Positions 36,493-45,577 of a DNA stretch of 64,000 nucleotides are shown here, in pieces. The first letter of the stretch is position 1. Each line of letters starts with the position of its first letter. Both the position numbers and the translations under genes were made by a program. The stretch is taken from NCBI GenBank assembly GCA_965277355.1, contig CBDICN010000001.1:1-64000 (forward strand). The letters run 5' to 3'. The stretch comes from RH-AL1 sp965277355. Lineage in GTDB: Bacteria > Pseudomonadota > Alphaproteobacteria > Rhizobiales > Beijerinckiaceae. A model generated the notes under the pieces. The model had not been told where the DNA came from. It worked only from the letters and a program-made list of their open reading frames with translations, and made no database searches.

Positions 36493-37659
36493 ATGCCGTC
36501 CGCGTATCCGCGCCCGCGATCAGGACATCAAGCGCTGCAGAGCTCGGAGGCTCAAATTCTTTGCTACTTGGAAATCGGCCCCCTCAAGGAGCGCGAATAC
36601 ACCGGGATAGCGCAAGTGACTGCTGCAATCGCGGAAGAGATGCTTGAGGATCAAAGCATAGAGCCACTGTTCTTTTTCGGTCGAGCGATGGTTGACAACG
36701 TGGTCGTCGGCGATCTGCTGCGCGAGCGCTGCGGCGATTTTCTCGAGTGGCACATCATGCGGACACTGCCGCGACCAGCGCCCCTGAGCTGCCGCGGCGC
36801 TCACGTTGGCATCTTTCCCAATCGGAAGTCGTGCCGGAGGGCGTTCGATTGCGAGGTGCAGATCGTCCACGATCTCAGCACCTTGCTGACGCCGCAGTAC
36901 CATCACCAGGACACCATCGATTTCCATGCGAACTCGATGCTCGACGACATCCTGAGCAACGACCTCACGGTCTGCGTGTCGGACGCGACGCGCACGGACG
37001 TCCTGCGTTACCTCGGGCCGCTCGATCCCGCTCGTGTCCTGACGATTTACAACGCGGCTCGGGCCGACACGCCGGTACCGCTCTCAACCTACCGCAACAG
37101 CAGCAAACCCTACATCCTGATCATTGGCACGATCGAGCCGCGAAAGAACGTCGATCAGGTGCTAAGGCTTCTCGAGGCAAGTCCGTCGCTCGCCGATCAG
37201 TTCGATTTCATCCTGCCCGGCCGTTACGGCTGGGGTGCCCCCATCGAGCGCCTCGTGGAGGATTACGGGCTCTCGGAGATGGTCGAGCGCGGCTCGCTGA
37301 TCTTCCCCGGCTTTGTCAGCGAAGATGAGAAGAACGCGCTGGTAGGCTCGGCGATGCTGGTGATCTACCCCTCGCTTTTCGAGGGTTTCGGTCTGCCGGT
37401 CCTGGAAGCCTTGAGTCAGGGCGTGCCCTGCTTGACCACGAAGTCGTCGAGTATGCCCGAGGTTGGAGGCGACGCGTGTTTTTATTTTGATCCCTTCGAG
37501 GAGGGCAGCTTTCGCGCCGCCTTGATATCCGCCCTCATAGAGATCGCGCGCGAGGGGACGACCCTGCGCGAGCGCTGCAAGGCTCAAGGCGCGAAGTTCA
37601 CTTGGAAACGATCCTACCGCCAGCTTATCGAGGCCATCGAAGCGCGGTTGAGCCATTGA
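36493..37659 (+). CDS. GT4-family glycosyltransferase
   Basis: Retaining GT-B glycosyltransferase of 388 aa. The C-terminal nucleotide-sugar domain shows YILIIGTIEPRKNVDQVLRL, FILPGRYGWG, and the EX7E-type motif in SLFEGFGLPVLEALSQGVPC with SSSMPEVGGDACFYFDP. The N-terminal acceptor domain is less conserved (VHDLSTLLTPQYH). Likely adds a hexose or related sugar to the surface glycan. It heads a plus-strand operon of three genes with 10-base and overlapping junctions. Confidence 0.88.
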   Translation: MPSAYPRPRSGHQALQSSEAQILCYLEIGPLKEREYTGIAQVTAAIAEEMLEDQSIEPLFFFGRAMVDNVVVGDLLRERCGDFLEWHIMRTLPRPAPLSCRGAHVGIFPNRKSCRRAFDCEVQIVHDLSTLLTPQYHHQDTIDFHANSMLDDILSNDLTVCVSDATRTDVLRYLGPLDPARVLTIYNAARADTPVPLSTYRNSSKPYILIIGTIEPRKNVDQVLRLLEASPSLADQFDFILPGRYGWGAPIERLVEDYGLSEMVERGSLIFPGFVSEDEKNALVGSAMLVIYPSLFEGFGLPVLEALSQGVPCLTTKSSSMPEVGGDACFYFDPFEEGSFRAALISALIEIAREGTTLRERCKAQGAKFTWKRSYRQLIEAIEARLSH

Positions 37660-37669
37660 GGCGAGAGCC

Positions 37670-38953
37670 ATGACAGGCGAGGTCCGCTCGGTCGATGGTC
37701 GAGGCTGCCGTGGTTGGGCGAGGCTGCCCGGCGTTCCCGATTACCCGGTGGTTGTGCATCTCCTGGTCGACGATGTCGTCTGTGCGTCCGCCATCGCCGA
37801 CCAGGAGTGCGACGACGAGAAGGATCCCTTTTTCGGAGAGGAGGGATGGTTCTTGCTCGACGTTCCCGAGGACATGCTGGATCGCAGGAGCGACCTCCGT
37901 GTCCTCGTCGGGGAGAGCGGCGAGTTTCTCTACGATCCCGCCTTGGAGACCGTCTACGGACTGGCCGAGAAGAAGCCGCCGCGCCAGACGAGCGTGCCCG
38001 CCGGGCACCGGACGATCGCGACCTACAGGGACGCGCTGGCACTCGGGTTGAGCGCCGCCGATGTCCTCGATCTACTTTATCTCGACATTTTGCGACGCCC
38101 CGCCGATCGCGCTGGATCGGCGACCAACTTTACGGCGCTGGAAAGTGGCAAGATCTCGTTCGAGGGCTTGCGAAAGGCTCTGCTTTGCTCTCCCGAATAC
38201 CGTCGGTTGAGGCTCAAGAGGGGGGCGGCTCCTGGCCGCATCTTCGCTCATCCGCTGGTGGTCCGCTCGTCGTCGCGACGGCAGCACTTCGAACGTCACG
38301 CCGGCGCCTTCCAGCGCTCGACCGCACCCATGGCGGAACGGCTGCTGCGTTTTTTCCCCGGTCTGCTCCTTCGCCCGTCTCTGCTCGAGCAGGTGAACGA
38401 TGCGGCGAACAGAGGATTACCGGCGCGCGAGGTGTTCTGCCGTGCGCTCAGTCATTTGTCCGATCAGCCCGCACTCATCCTCCCCGGCCTTCCCGGGGCG
38501 CTTGCGCCCAACAATTGGACGATGTCCGACGGCGAGCGTGAGGTGACCGTACCTTCGTCTTCCGCGTTGTTCGCGCTCGGCTGGCACCGGGCGGAGGGTT
38601 CGGGCTCCGCAGCGTTCCGCTGGATGACTCAAATCGGCGTCCTCCTGAATCCCTGTCCACAACGAGAGATTAAGCGCATCGACGTGGTGGTCAACGGATG
38701 GTACGGCGGGCTGGACCGGGCCATAGCCACTGCCTCGGAGCGAGGCCGGCTTGCCCTGGCGCGCCATCAGCTCGACGATGGGTCTTGGGTCCTGTCCATC
38801 ACCGGCGGCGAAGCCGGCAGCAAGGTCGATTACGTCGTGTTGGTGGCCGTCGAAGCCATATGTCCCTACCGCTACGACGGGACTCCGGATCCGCGCGTCT
38901 TGTCCTTTAACGTTACGCGCGCCGTGTTCGTTTTCGAAGAGAAAGCGACATGA
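37670..38953 (+). CDS. DUF4214-containing protein of the glycan cluster
   Basis: The 427-residue protein has an N-terminal beta-rich part (RSVDGRGCRGWARLPGVPDY, VHLLVDDVVCASAIADQECD) and a central DUF4214 domain (VLDLLYLDILRRPADRAGSA, then ALLCSPEYRRL). A C-terminal beta-rich part follows, with ALGWHRAEGSGSAAFRWM, loosely similar to the terminal modules of the two neighbouring large proteins. No catalytic motif is visible. It probably binds sugars or scaffolds glycan enzymes. Its stop overlaps the next start (ATGA). Confidence 0.7.
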   Translation: MTGEVRSVDGRGCRGWARLPGVPDYPVVVHLLVDDVVCASAIADQECDDEKDPFFGEEGWFLLDVPEDMLDRRSDLRVLVGESGEFLYDPALETVYGLAEKKPPRQTSVPAGHRTIATYRDALALGLSAADVLDLLYLDILRRPADRAGSATNFTALESGKISFEGLRKALLCSPEYRRLRLKRGAAPGRIFAHPLVVRSSSRRQHFERHAGAFQRSTAPMAERLLRFFPGLLLRPSLLEQVNDAANRGLPAREVFCRALSHLSDQPALILPGLPGALAPNNWTMSDGEREVTVPSSSALFALGWHRAEGSGSAAFRWMTQIGVLLNPCPQREIKRIDVVVNGWYGGLDRAIATASERGRLALARHQLDDGSWVLSITGGEAGSKVDYVVLVAVEAICPYRYDGTPDPRVLSFNVTRAVFVFEEKAT

Positions 38954-40227
38954 GCGGCGGGAAGGCCATCTGCTACTCGGGCGCACCAAGCAAGGGCGGG
39001 CAGCATCGGCTCGGCACCCCGCATTATTCTTATCGTTTCGCGGAGGAGAAATTTCTTCTTTGTTTTTCGGCGATGAATATCGATGCACACTTTCTCTCAA
39101 TGCCGGAGTTTTTCAGCTCGCCTTTATCTTACGCCGACCTACCTTCTTATGGAGGACGCTATATCCATGTCATCTTCCGTTCGACTGAAGAAATACGCAT
39201 TTTGAAGAACGGCTACAATATCGTCTGCTTTGCCTGGGAATTCCCGTTGATCAAGGACGAGACCTTTAACGACGAGCACCCTTTTTTGAACCAAAAGCGT
39301 ATGCTGTCCCTGTGCGATGAGATCTGGGTGCCGTGCAAGTACACTCAGAGGGTTCTGAACGCGCACGGACTCCATAACGTCTACACGATCCCCGCGGCTA
39401 TCGCTATTCCCGAGCAGGGGAAGCTGTCACGATCCGAGATCCTCGCGCGGCTGGGCCACATCAACACCAAGGCGTTCATGGTCAACTTCCTCGGCAGTGG
39501 CTCGACCGGTCGAGGCGACAAGAGCGTGCCCCTGTACGCCGCCTTTGCAGACCCCACGATCTCCTCGACCCGTAAGGTGTACCTGGCGATCTTCAACCCC
39601 GAAGACTTTCGCAAGAACCTCGATGCGCTGATCCGCGGCTTCGACATGTTTCAGCAACGCAGCGGTTGCGACGATCTCTTGATCATCAAGGCGCTGACCT
39701 CGAAGGACAGGTTCGATCTCGAGCAAGTCGTACGCAATGTCATGTTCGCCAAGCTTGAACCCGGATCGGCGATCGAGAACGAGAACATTCTGGTTTTCAA
39801 CGATTTGCTTAGCGCCGACGAGATGACGCTGCTCTACGATCTCGCCGATTTCTATGTCTGCACCTCTATCGCGGAAGGACAAAATCTGCCTTTGCAGGAG
39901 GCCATGAGCCGCGGCATCGTGCCGGTGACGACCTGCAATACGGCAATGCTCGACTACGTGGATGCCGACAACGCTGTGGTAATCGCCACCGAGCGTCGAA
40001 TAAACAGCTGCGAACACCTAGCCGGAAACATTGCCGGCAAGCCCTACGAAGTCGAGATTTGTACGTCAAAACAGGTCGCGGCGGCGTTCGAAACTGCGTC
40101 AGCTCTCGATAACTCGACCTACGCGCAAATGTCGAAAGCCGCTCGCGTCAAGATCGATGAACTCTACTCCGGCAAGGTCCTCCAGCCGCTCATCGCTGCG
40201 CGTCTCAGAGCAATCAGTCCGCCTTAG
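38950..40227 (+). CDS. GT4-family glycosyltransferase
   Basis: GT-B transferase of 425 aa. N-terminal domain: GYNIVCFAWEFPLIKDETF and SLCDEIWVPCKYTQRVLNAH, typical of acceptor domains that describe a target 'walk'. C-terminal domain: FNPEDFRKNLDALIRGFDMF, LLSADEMTLLYDLADFYVC and the EX7E motif in AEGQNLPLQEAMSRGIVPVT. Last gene of the three-gene plus-strand operon. The donor sugar cannot be read from the sequence. Confidence 0.85.
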   Translation: MSGGKAICYSGAPSKGGQHRLGTPHYSYRFAEEKFLLCFSAMNIDAHFLSMPEFFSSPLSYADLPSYGGRYIHVIFRSTEEIRILKNGYNIVCFAWEFPLIKDETFNDEHPFLNQKRMLSLCDEIWVPCKYTQRVLNAHGLHNVYTIPAAIAIPEQGKLSRSEILARLGHINTKAFMVNFLGSGSTGRGDKSVPLYAAFADPTISSTRKVYLAIFNPEDFRKNLDALIRGFDMFQQRSGCDDLLIIKALTSKDRFDLEQVVRNVMFAKLEPGSAIENENILVFNDLLSADEMTLLYDLADFYVCTSIAEGQNLPLQEAMSRGIVPVTTCNTAMLDYVDADNAVVIATERRINSCEHLAGNIAGKPYEVEICTSKQVAAAFETASALDNSTYAQMSKAARVKIDELYSGKVLQPLIAARLRAISPP

Positions 40228-40445
40228 ACCTTCCTTCGCGCGACCCTTATTCGACGCTTACAGATGAGACCTGCGCAAACCCGAAGCGGCAACGTCGTTC
40301 CGAACTCGGAAGGTCGCGTTGGTAGCCGCCGTTGGCGGCGGCGACGGGACGAGGCATGCGCAGCGCCACTGTGTAAGACCACAGTATCAGCAGCCGCCGA
40401 AACACTCGCCAATCAGCAACTTATTGACAATCCATCAGGATTGAC

Positions 40446-40530
40446 TGGTGCCCAGGAGAGGACTCGAACCTCCACGGCTTTCACCACTGGTACCTGAAAC
40501 CAGCGCGTCTACCAATTCCGCCACCAGGGC
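40446..40530 (-). tRNA. tRNA-Leu (CAG)
   Basis: 85-nt class II tRNA including an encoded CCA. The sequence begins GCCCTGGTGGCGGAATTGG; the anticodon arm is CTGGT-TTCAGGT-ACCAG with anticodon CAG, there is a variable arm, and the T-arm loop is TTCGAGT. The acceptor stem pairs apart from one T-T mismatch at position 5-68. No gene is seen in the 218 bases before it or the 130 bases after it. Confidence 0.95.
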
Positions 40531-40660
40531 ACGCCGGGTCTCCTTAAGGGGCCGGCGGCCGTCCTGTCAAATGGCGCGGCGGCCGCGACAGGCTTGGCTC
40601 TGTACAGGAGCGCACGGCCTCGCCTACACCAGCGCGGCACCCGCTGGCGGAGAGGTCGTG

Positions 40661-41671
40661 ATGGCAGACACCCTGGTACGGACCGGAAAACTCATCACCG
40701 TGTTCGGCGGGACGGGGTTCGTCGGGCGCCACGTCGTCAAGGCGCTGGCGACGCACGGCTGGCGGGTGCGGGTCGCCTCACGGCGGCCGGACCTCGCTTT
40801 CGCGCTGCAGACCTCGGGGCAGGTCGGCCAGATCACCGCCGTGCAGGCGAACCTGCGCTATCCCGATTCGATCGCCCGTGCCGTGCGCGACGTCGAAGGC
40901 GTCGTCAATCTCGTGGGCCTGCTCGCCCAATCGGGACCGCAAACCTTCGCCGCGCTCCATAGCCAGGGCGCGCGCGCCGTGGCCGAAGCCGCCAAAGCCG
41001 CCGGCGTGACGCGCTTCGTGCAGATGTCGGCGATCGGAGCCGATCCTCGTTCCCCGGCCGAGTACGGGCGCACCAAGGCCGAGGGCGAGGCCACCGTTCT
41101 CTCGATCATCCCGGAGGCGGTTGTCGTGCGGCCGTCTGTGGTGTTCGGGCCGGAGGACAAGTTCTTCAACCGCTTCGCCGCGATGGCGCGCATCATGCCC
41201 GCGCTGCCGCTGATCGGCGGCGGCAGCGGGCTGCTGCAGCCGGTCTACGTCGGCGACGTCGCGGAGGCGATCGCCCGCGCCATCGACGGCGATGCCAAGC
41301 CCGGCACGATCTACGAGCTGGGCGGGCCCGAGGCGGTCTCGTTCAAAGCGCTGATGGCGTTCGTCCTCGCCACCATCCAGCGCAAGCGCCGCCTCGTCGC
41401 GCTGCCGTTTCCGGCCGCGGAGGCGATGGGCGGCCTCACCGAAGCCATCAAGAAGGCAAGCTTCGGCTTCTTCCCCGAGATCCTCGACATGACGCGCGAC
41501 CAGGTCGAGCTCCTCAAGATCGACAACGTGGTCTCGCCGGCCGCGAAGGCGGACGGCCGGACGCTCGAGGGGCTCGGCATCGCACCGGAATCCTACGAGA
41601 GCGTCGTGCCGCGCTACCTGTCGCGATTCCGCAAGACCGGCCAGTTCGCCGCCGCCGGCGGACCCGGTTGA
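40661..41671 (+). CDS. Complex I NDUFA9-like NAD(P)-binding protein (extended/atypical SDR)
   Basis: The 336-residue protein has a Rossmann nucleotide-binding motif (ITVFGGTGFVGRHVVKAL) and VVNLVGLLAQSG. The active-site region is MSAIGADPRSPAEYGRTKAEGE in two adjoining pieces (Tyr-X3-Lys retained as YGRTK), followed by VVRPSVVFGPEDKFFNRFA. This matches the complex I 39-kDa subunit NDUFA9 family found in alphaproteobacteria, which binds NADPH and may take part in quinone-related steps. GGAGAGG precedes the ATG. Its 3' end overlaps the convergent membrane-protein gene by 58 bases. Confidence 0.87.
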   Translation: MADTLVRTGKLITVFGGTGFVGRHVVKALATHGWRVRVASRRPDLAFALQTSGQVGQITAVQANLRYPDSIARAVRDVEGVVNLVGLLAQSGPQTFAALHSQGARAVAEAAKAAGVTRFVQMSAIGADPRSPAEYGRTKAEGEATVLSIIPEAVVVRPSVVFGPEDKFFNRFAAMARIMPALPLIGGGSGLLQPVYVGDVAEAIARAIDGDAKPGTIYELGGPEAVSFKALMAFVLATIQRKRRLVALPFPAAEAMGGLTEAIKKASFGFFPEILDMTRDQVELLKIDNVVSPAAKADGRTLEGLGIAPESYESVVPRYLSRFRKTGQFAAAGGPG

Positions 41672-42336
41672 GGCAGACGCCTGCGGATCAACGGCTGTGC
41701 CACGCGAACCAGGAAGGCCGTGGCGAAGAGCGGCGTGAGCACTTGCGCGAGCGGCACCGCCGCGAGGCCGGCGACGAGGCAGCCGCAGGCGAAGATCCGC
41801 ACGCCGTGCACCCGGCGCAACTCGCGCACCTCGGCCATCGGCAGGTAACGCAGCGCCGCGAGCTCGAAGAAGCCGCGTCCGAGCAGGTAGGCGTTGACGC
41901 CGAAGAAGGCCACGAGGTTGACGCCCGGCACCAGAAGCATCAGCAAGGCGAGCATGTTGAAGACGACGCTGAGCAGCCCGAACTTGAGGCCGATCCAGAC
42001 CGCCGGCGCGAGCGGCATGGCGCGCCCCCTGCCGGCCGGACCCGCGATCTCCGCCTCGACATGATCGGCGAGCTCGTCGAAGAACAGGCCGGCGACCACG
42101 AAGGTGACCGGCGTCACCAGGAAGGCGAGGCCGATCGCGAGACCGATGCCGGCCAGCACGTGGATGAGGGTGGCGAGCCAGGCATACGACAGGACCACAT
42201 AGGCGATGACAAGCTTCTCGAGCGCGAAGGCGCCCACGGCGAGGAGCAGCACGGTGAGCCCGAGCGACTTCCAGAAGACGGCGCGGAACGGCTTCGAGAA
42301 GACCTGCTCGGCGGCAGCGACGGCCTTGGCGATCAT
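41614..42336 (-). CDS. EI24 (CysZ-like) domain membrane protein
   Basis: Membrane protein of 240 aa. Hydrophobic helices: LTVLLLAVGAFALEKLVIAY, LIHVLAGIGLAIGLAFLVTP, and FGLLSVVFNMLALLMLLVPG; conserved GVNAYLLGRGFFELAALRYL precedes the last helices. This is the EI24 family pattern (etoposide-induced 2.4 / CysZ sulfate transporter group). Transport of sulfate is possible but not shown. The ATG at 42336 starts right before the hydrophobic core; a longer frame upstream is Arg-rich and unlikely. Confidence 0.82.
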   Translation of the reverse strand: MIAKAVAAAEQVFSKPFRAVFWKSLGLTVLLLAVGAFALEKLVIAYVVLSYAWLATLIHVLAGIGLAIGLAFLVTPVTFVVAGLFFDELADHVEAEIAGPAGRGRAMPLAPAVWIGLKFGLLSVVFNMLALLMLLVPGVNLVAFFGVNAYLLGRGFFELAALRYLPMAEVRELRRVHGVRIFACGCLVAGLAAVPLAQVLTPLFATAFLVRVAQPLIRRRLPQPGPPAAANWPVLRNRDR

Positions 42337-42547
42337 GCAAGTCCGGGGGATCGCCTGGCGGCTCGCGCGGCGGCGTGAGCGACATCGAGTGTATCTTGGC
42401 GCATCGGCATCCTGGGTGCATATGCTGGCGGCGGCATTCGGCGCAAGCGTGGCTCCGAGGCGCGCCCTCCGAACATGTCTTGTCCGAGCCTGTCTTTGTC
42501 CGATCCTGTCTTGGCGGTGATCGGCCGAGCCTTTCGAAAGCGGTGAG

Positions 42548-43915
42548 ATGTCCTCGACCAGCGCACTCTTCTCCGATCTCTTCACCTCAATCTCCGAGCG
42601 CGGACGCAGCCTGATCGGGCGCAAGCCCGCGCTGAATGGCCAACTGCCACCCGCGGCCGACCTCGTCGCTCATTGCGAGCAGTTGCTGTCGGGTCGCGGC
42701 GAGGCGTCGGGCACCGCGCTCGCGACGGCGATTATCGATCGGTATCAGGCCCTCGACGGAGGGGGGCGCCACGCTTTCTTCCACGCTATGCTCGAGCGCT
42801 TCGGTCCGGACAAGAAGAAGCTGTCGGCCTTGGCGCAGGCGTGGCTCGCCAACGAAAGCGACGCCGCCGCCGGCGATCTGCATTTCTCGTCCGAGCCGCG
42901 GCGCCAGGAGCTGCTGCGCCGGCTCAACCGCGCGCCGGGCGGCACCGGGGCTCTCGTCGCGATGCGCGCCGATCTCGTTGCGGCCGTCAGCACCGATCCC
43001 ACCCTTGCACCAGTCGACCGCGACTTCGCTCATCTCCTGTCGTCGTGGTTCAACCGCGGCTTCCTGGTGCTGCGCAGCATCGACTGGTCGACGCCGGCGA
43101 TCGTGCTGGAAAAGATCATCCGCTACGAGGCGGTGCACGAGATCCGCGACTTCCCAAGCCTGCGCCTGCGGATCGATCCGTCCGACCGGCGCTGCTACGG
43201 CTTCTTCCATCCGGCGTTGCCGGACGAGCCGCTGATCTTCGTCGAAGTGGCGCTGACCGACACAATTCCGGCGGCGATCGCGCCGCTGCTGGCGGAGGAC
43301 CGCGTGCCGGCGCAGCTCGGCAAGGCGAAGGTCGCGGTGTTCTACTCGATTTCCAATTGCCAGAAGGGCCTGGCTGGCATCTCGTTCGGCAATTTTCTCA
43401 TCAAGCAGGTCGTCGAGGAGTTGCGGCGCGAATTCGCCAAGATCGAAACCTTCGTGACCCTGTCGCCGGCGCCGGGCTTCGGCCGCTGGCTGGCGCAGGA
43501 TGCCAACCTCGCGAGCCTCAGCGTCGAGGACAGGCAGCTGCTCGCGCGCCTGCAGTCGCTTGACTGGCGCGACGAGCCCGGGCTTCCCGACCGCATGCGG
43601 CGGCTCGTCGAGCCGCTCGCCGCGATCTACTTCCTTGCCGCGAAGCGAACCGATGGCCGGCCGGCCGATCCGGTGGCGAGCTTCCATCTCGGTAACGGCG
43701 CGCGCCTCGAGCGGCTGAATTGGCTCGGCGATCCCTCGGACAAGGGAATGCGGGACGCCGGTTTGATGGTGAACTATCTCTACGAGCTCGACGAGATCGA
43801 GAGAAACCACGAGGCTTTCGCGGACAACGCCGAAGTCATCGCGTCTCCCGCCGTCCGCAAGCTCGTGAAGCCGGAGGTCAAAGGGCGGCTCACGGAGGGG
43901 ACCGCCTCGCGCTGA
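42548..43915 (+). CDS. Malonyl-CoA decarboxylase
   Basis: Decarboxylates malonyl-CoA to acetyl-CoA. The 455-residue protein shows the whole family pattern: helical N-terminal domain, then LVLRSIDWSTPAIVLEKIIR, YSISNCQKGLAGISFGNFLI, LSPAPGFGRWL (catalytic Ser) and ASFHLGNGARLERLNWLGDP (catalytic His), ending GMRDAGLMVNYLYELDEIER. The protein is likely cytoplasmic. No mat operon partners (matB, matC) lie alongside, so it could serve malonate breakdown or control of the malonyl-CoA pool. Confidence 0.92.
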   Translation: MSSTSALFSDLFTSISERGRSLIGRKPALNGQLPPAADLVAHCEQLLSGRGEASGTALATAIIDRYQALDGGGRHAFFHAMLERFGPDKKKLSALAQAWLANESDAAAGDLHFSSEPRRQELLRRLNRAPGGTGALVAMRADLVAAVSTDPTLAPVDRDFAHLLSSWFNRGFLVLRSIDWSTPAIVLEKIIRYEAVHEIRDFPSLRLRIDPSDRRCYGFFHPALPDEPLIFVEVALTDTIPAAIAPLLAEDRVPAQLGKAKVAVFYSISNCQKGLAGISFGNFLIKQVVEELRREFAKIETFVTLSPAPGFGRWLAQDANLASLSVEDRQLLARLQSLDWRDEPGLPDRMRRLVEPLAAIYFLAAKRTDGRPADPVASFHLGNGARLERLNWLGDPSDKGMRDAGLMVNYLYELDEIERNHEAFADNAEVIASPAVRKLVKPEVKGRLTEGTASR

Positions 43916-43933
43916 CGGCCTGGTGCCGAGGCG

Positions 43934-44125
43934 CTACTCGTCGTTGGCGGAGTTCATGTCCTCCAGCGGGACAGCACGTTTGCCGTCCTCGAGGTCGCGA
44001 TAGTTGGCGCCGTCCTGCTTGTCCGGGACATCGGACTTCGCCTTCGTGCCGCCTGCCTTCGCACCGACCTTCGGCTTGGGCGCGTGGTCTGCCGCATCGT
44101 TGCCGCGTTCCTGCTGCTCACCCAT
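43934..44125 (-). CDS. Small hydrophilic protein of unknown function
   Basis: 63 residues, mostly charged and disordered-looking (HAPKPKVGAKAGGTKAKSDV, then NYRDLEDGKRAVPLEDMNSA). A good Shine-Dalgarno sequence (TAGGAG, 7 bases before ATG) supports it as real. It lies 9 bases after the PRC-barrel gene on the same strand, so it is probably co-expressed with it. Such pairs occur in stress-related clusters; function unknown. Confidence 0.65.
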   Translation of the reverse strand: MGEQQERGNDAADHAPKPKVGAKAGGTKAKSDVPDKQDGANYRDLEDGKRAVPLEDMNSANDE

Positions 44126-44134
44126 ACCAGTCTC

Positions 44135-44557
44135 CTAGCGCGTCGGAACGCCGTAGAAATCGTTCACGCGCCTGCCTTCGGCGCGCGACCAGTCGTAGGA
44201 CGCCTCGTCGCGAAATTGCGGCGCCTGACGCAGAGCCTCCTCGGTGATGTCGAGGACGTAGGCGTCGTGGCCGGCATCGAAGTGCAGCTTGTCCCAGGGG
44301 ATCGGAAAAAAGGTCTCGCCGATCGTGAAGAAGCCGCCGAAGCTCATGACGACGTAGGCGACCTGGCCCGAAACCTTGTCGATCATCAAACGCCGAACCG
44401 TGCCGATCTGCTCGCCGTCCGGACGCTTGACGCTGGTGCCTTCGACCTTGTCGCTTCCGATCAGCAGCATCGTCTCGTCGAGACGCGGATCGGTGCTCCC
44501 CGCGGTGAAGGAAGGCTGCTCCGCAGGTCCGTCTTGCAGTTCGGCGGGGTCGATCAC
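44135..44557 (-). CDS. PRC-barrel domain protein
   Basis: Protein of about 140 aa with a PRC-barrel domain: LIGSDKVEGTSVKRPDGEQI, GTVRRLMIDKVSGQVAYVVM, and FGGFFTIGETFFPIPWDKL. GTG at 44557 is preferred as start since AAAGGAG precedes it at good spacing; upstream in-frame extensions have no homology. This domain mediates protein contacts in many bacterial proteins. It is divergent from the universal stress protein, suggesting a shared stress response. Confidence 0.8.
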   Translation of the reverse strand: MIDPAELQDGPAEQPSFTAGSTDPRLDETMLLIGSDKVEGTSVKRPDGEQIGTVRRLMIDKVSGQVAYVVMSFGGFFTIGETFFPIPWDKLHFDAGHDAYVLDITEEALRQAPQFRDEASYDWSRAEGRRVNDFYGVPTR

Positions 44558-44645
44558 GCGCGGCTCCTTTGACACTCGAGCGAACGTGCTGGAATCCGCG
44601 TGGTTCCTGAGCGACACTATTCCCGCACCGCCGGAGGGAGGCGCC

Positions 44646-45475
44646 ATGAAGTCGATCCTCGTGCCGATCGAAGACCACGACCGCATGGACGCGGTGCTGG
44701 CGACGACGCTGATCGCCGCGCGCCTGTTCGACAGCTACATCGAAGGCCTGCCGCTCGGCCCGGACATCGCGGGCCGGTCGCGGCCGACTTCTCGATGAGC
44801 GGCGTCATCTTCGACGACCGCACGCGGCGTGCTTTTCTGCGGCGATCCGCCGACATGTTCGAGCGGACGATGACCGCCGCGGGGATCGGCCGCGCCCGCG
44901 ACGAGGCCGGGCTCGGCTACGGCTGGCGCGGCGAGACGCTGATGCCCCCGACGGGCGTCGGCGAGTACGGCCGGATCTTCGATCTCATCGTGATCGGCCG
45001 CCCCGGCGCCGCCTCGAGCGAGCCCAACCGCTCGACCCTGGAGGCGGCGCTGTTCGAGAGCGGGCGACCGCTGCTGATCGCGCCGCCCCGCGCGCCGGCG
45101 ACGCTCGGGACCGTCGTCGCGATCGCCTGGAACGGCAGCCTGGAGACCGCGCGCAGCATCGCCTTCGCGATGCCGTTCCTCAAGCTCGCGCGCGACGTGC
45201 CGGTGATGACGGTGCCGGGCCTCAAGCTGCCGGGGCCGAGCGACGCCGATATCGCGCGCGCCCTGCGCCGGCACGGCATCCCCGCGCGGGTCGTCGCGGT
45301 CGCCGATGCCGGGCGGCCGCCCGCCCGCGCCCTGCTCGAGATGGCCGCGAGCTTCGGCGCCGACCTGATGATCAAGGGCGGCTACACGCAAAGCCGCCTC
45401 CGCCAGCTGATCTTCGGCAGCGTCACCAACGACATCCTGACCGAGGCCGAGCTGCCGGTGCTGATGGCGCATTAG
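44646..45475 (+). pseudogene. Universal stress protein, frameshifted near 44775
   Basis: The first 130 bases encode MKSILVPIEDHDRMDAVLAT and the start of a UspA-like domain, then the frame hits a stop at 44796-44798. In another frame the rest continues: DFSMSGVIFDDRTRRAF, ending with FGADLMIKGGYTQSRLRQLI and TNDILTEAELPVLMAH, the typical C-terminus of a tandem UspA protein. One missing base in the GGG run at about 44774-44776 (within the codons for AG-PVAADFS) explains the break. Either a real inactivation or an assembly error. A shorter product could start at the ATG around 44796. Confidence 0.75.
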
Positions 45476-45577
45476 GCCTGAAGAGCCGGCCGGTCCTGCT
45501 GCAAGACCACCGTGTCGCCGGCAGGTGAGGGGACGAGCGTAAAGGTCCCTTTAGGCTTTGGCGGTCATCGTCTGCAC

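Noticed and set aside
40446..40530. T-T mismatch in the tRNA-Leu acceptor stem as a sign of a pseudo-tRNA
   Set aside because: All other stems, loops, the anticodon and CCA are intact, so the gene is treated as functional.
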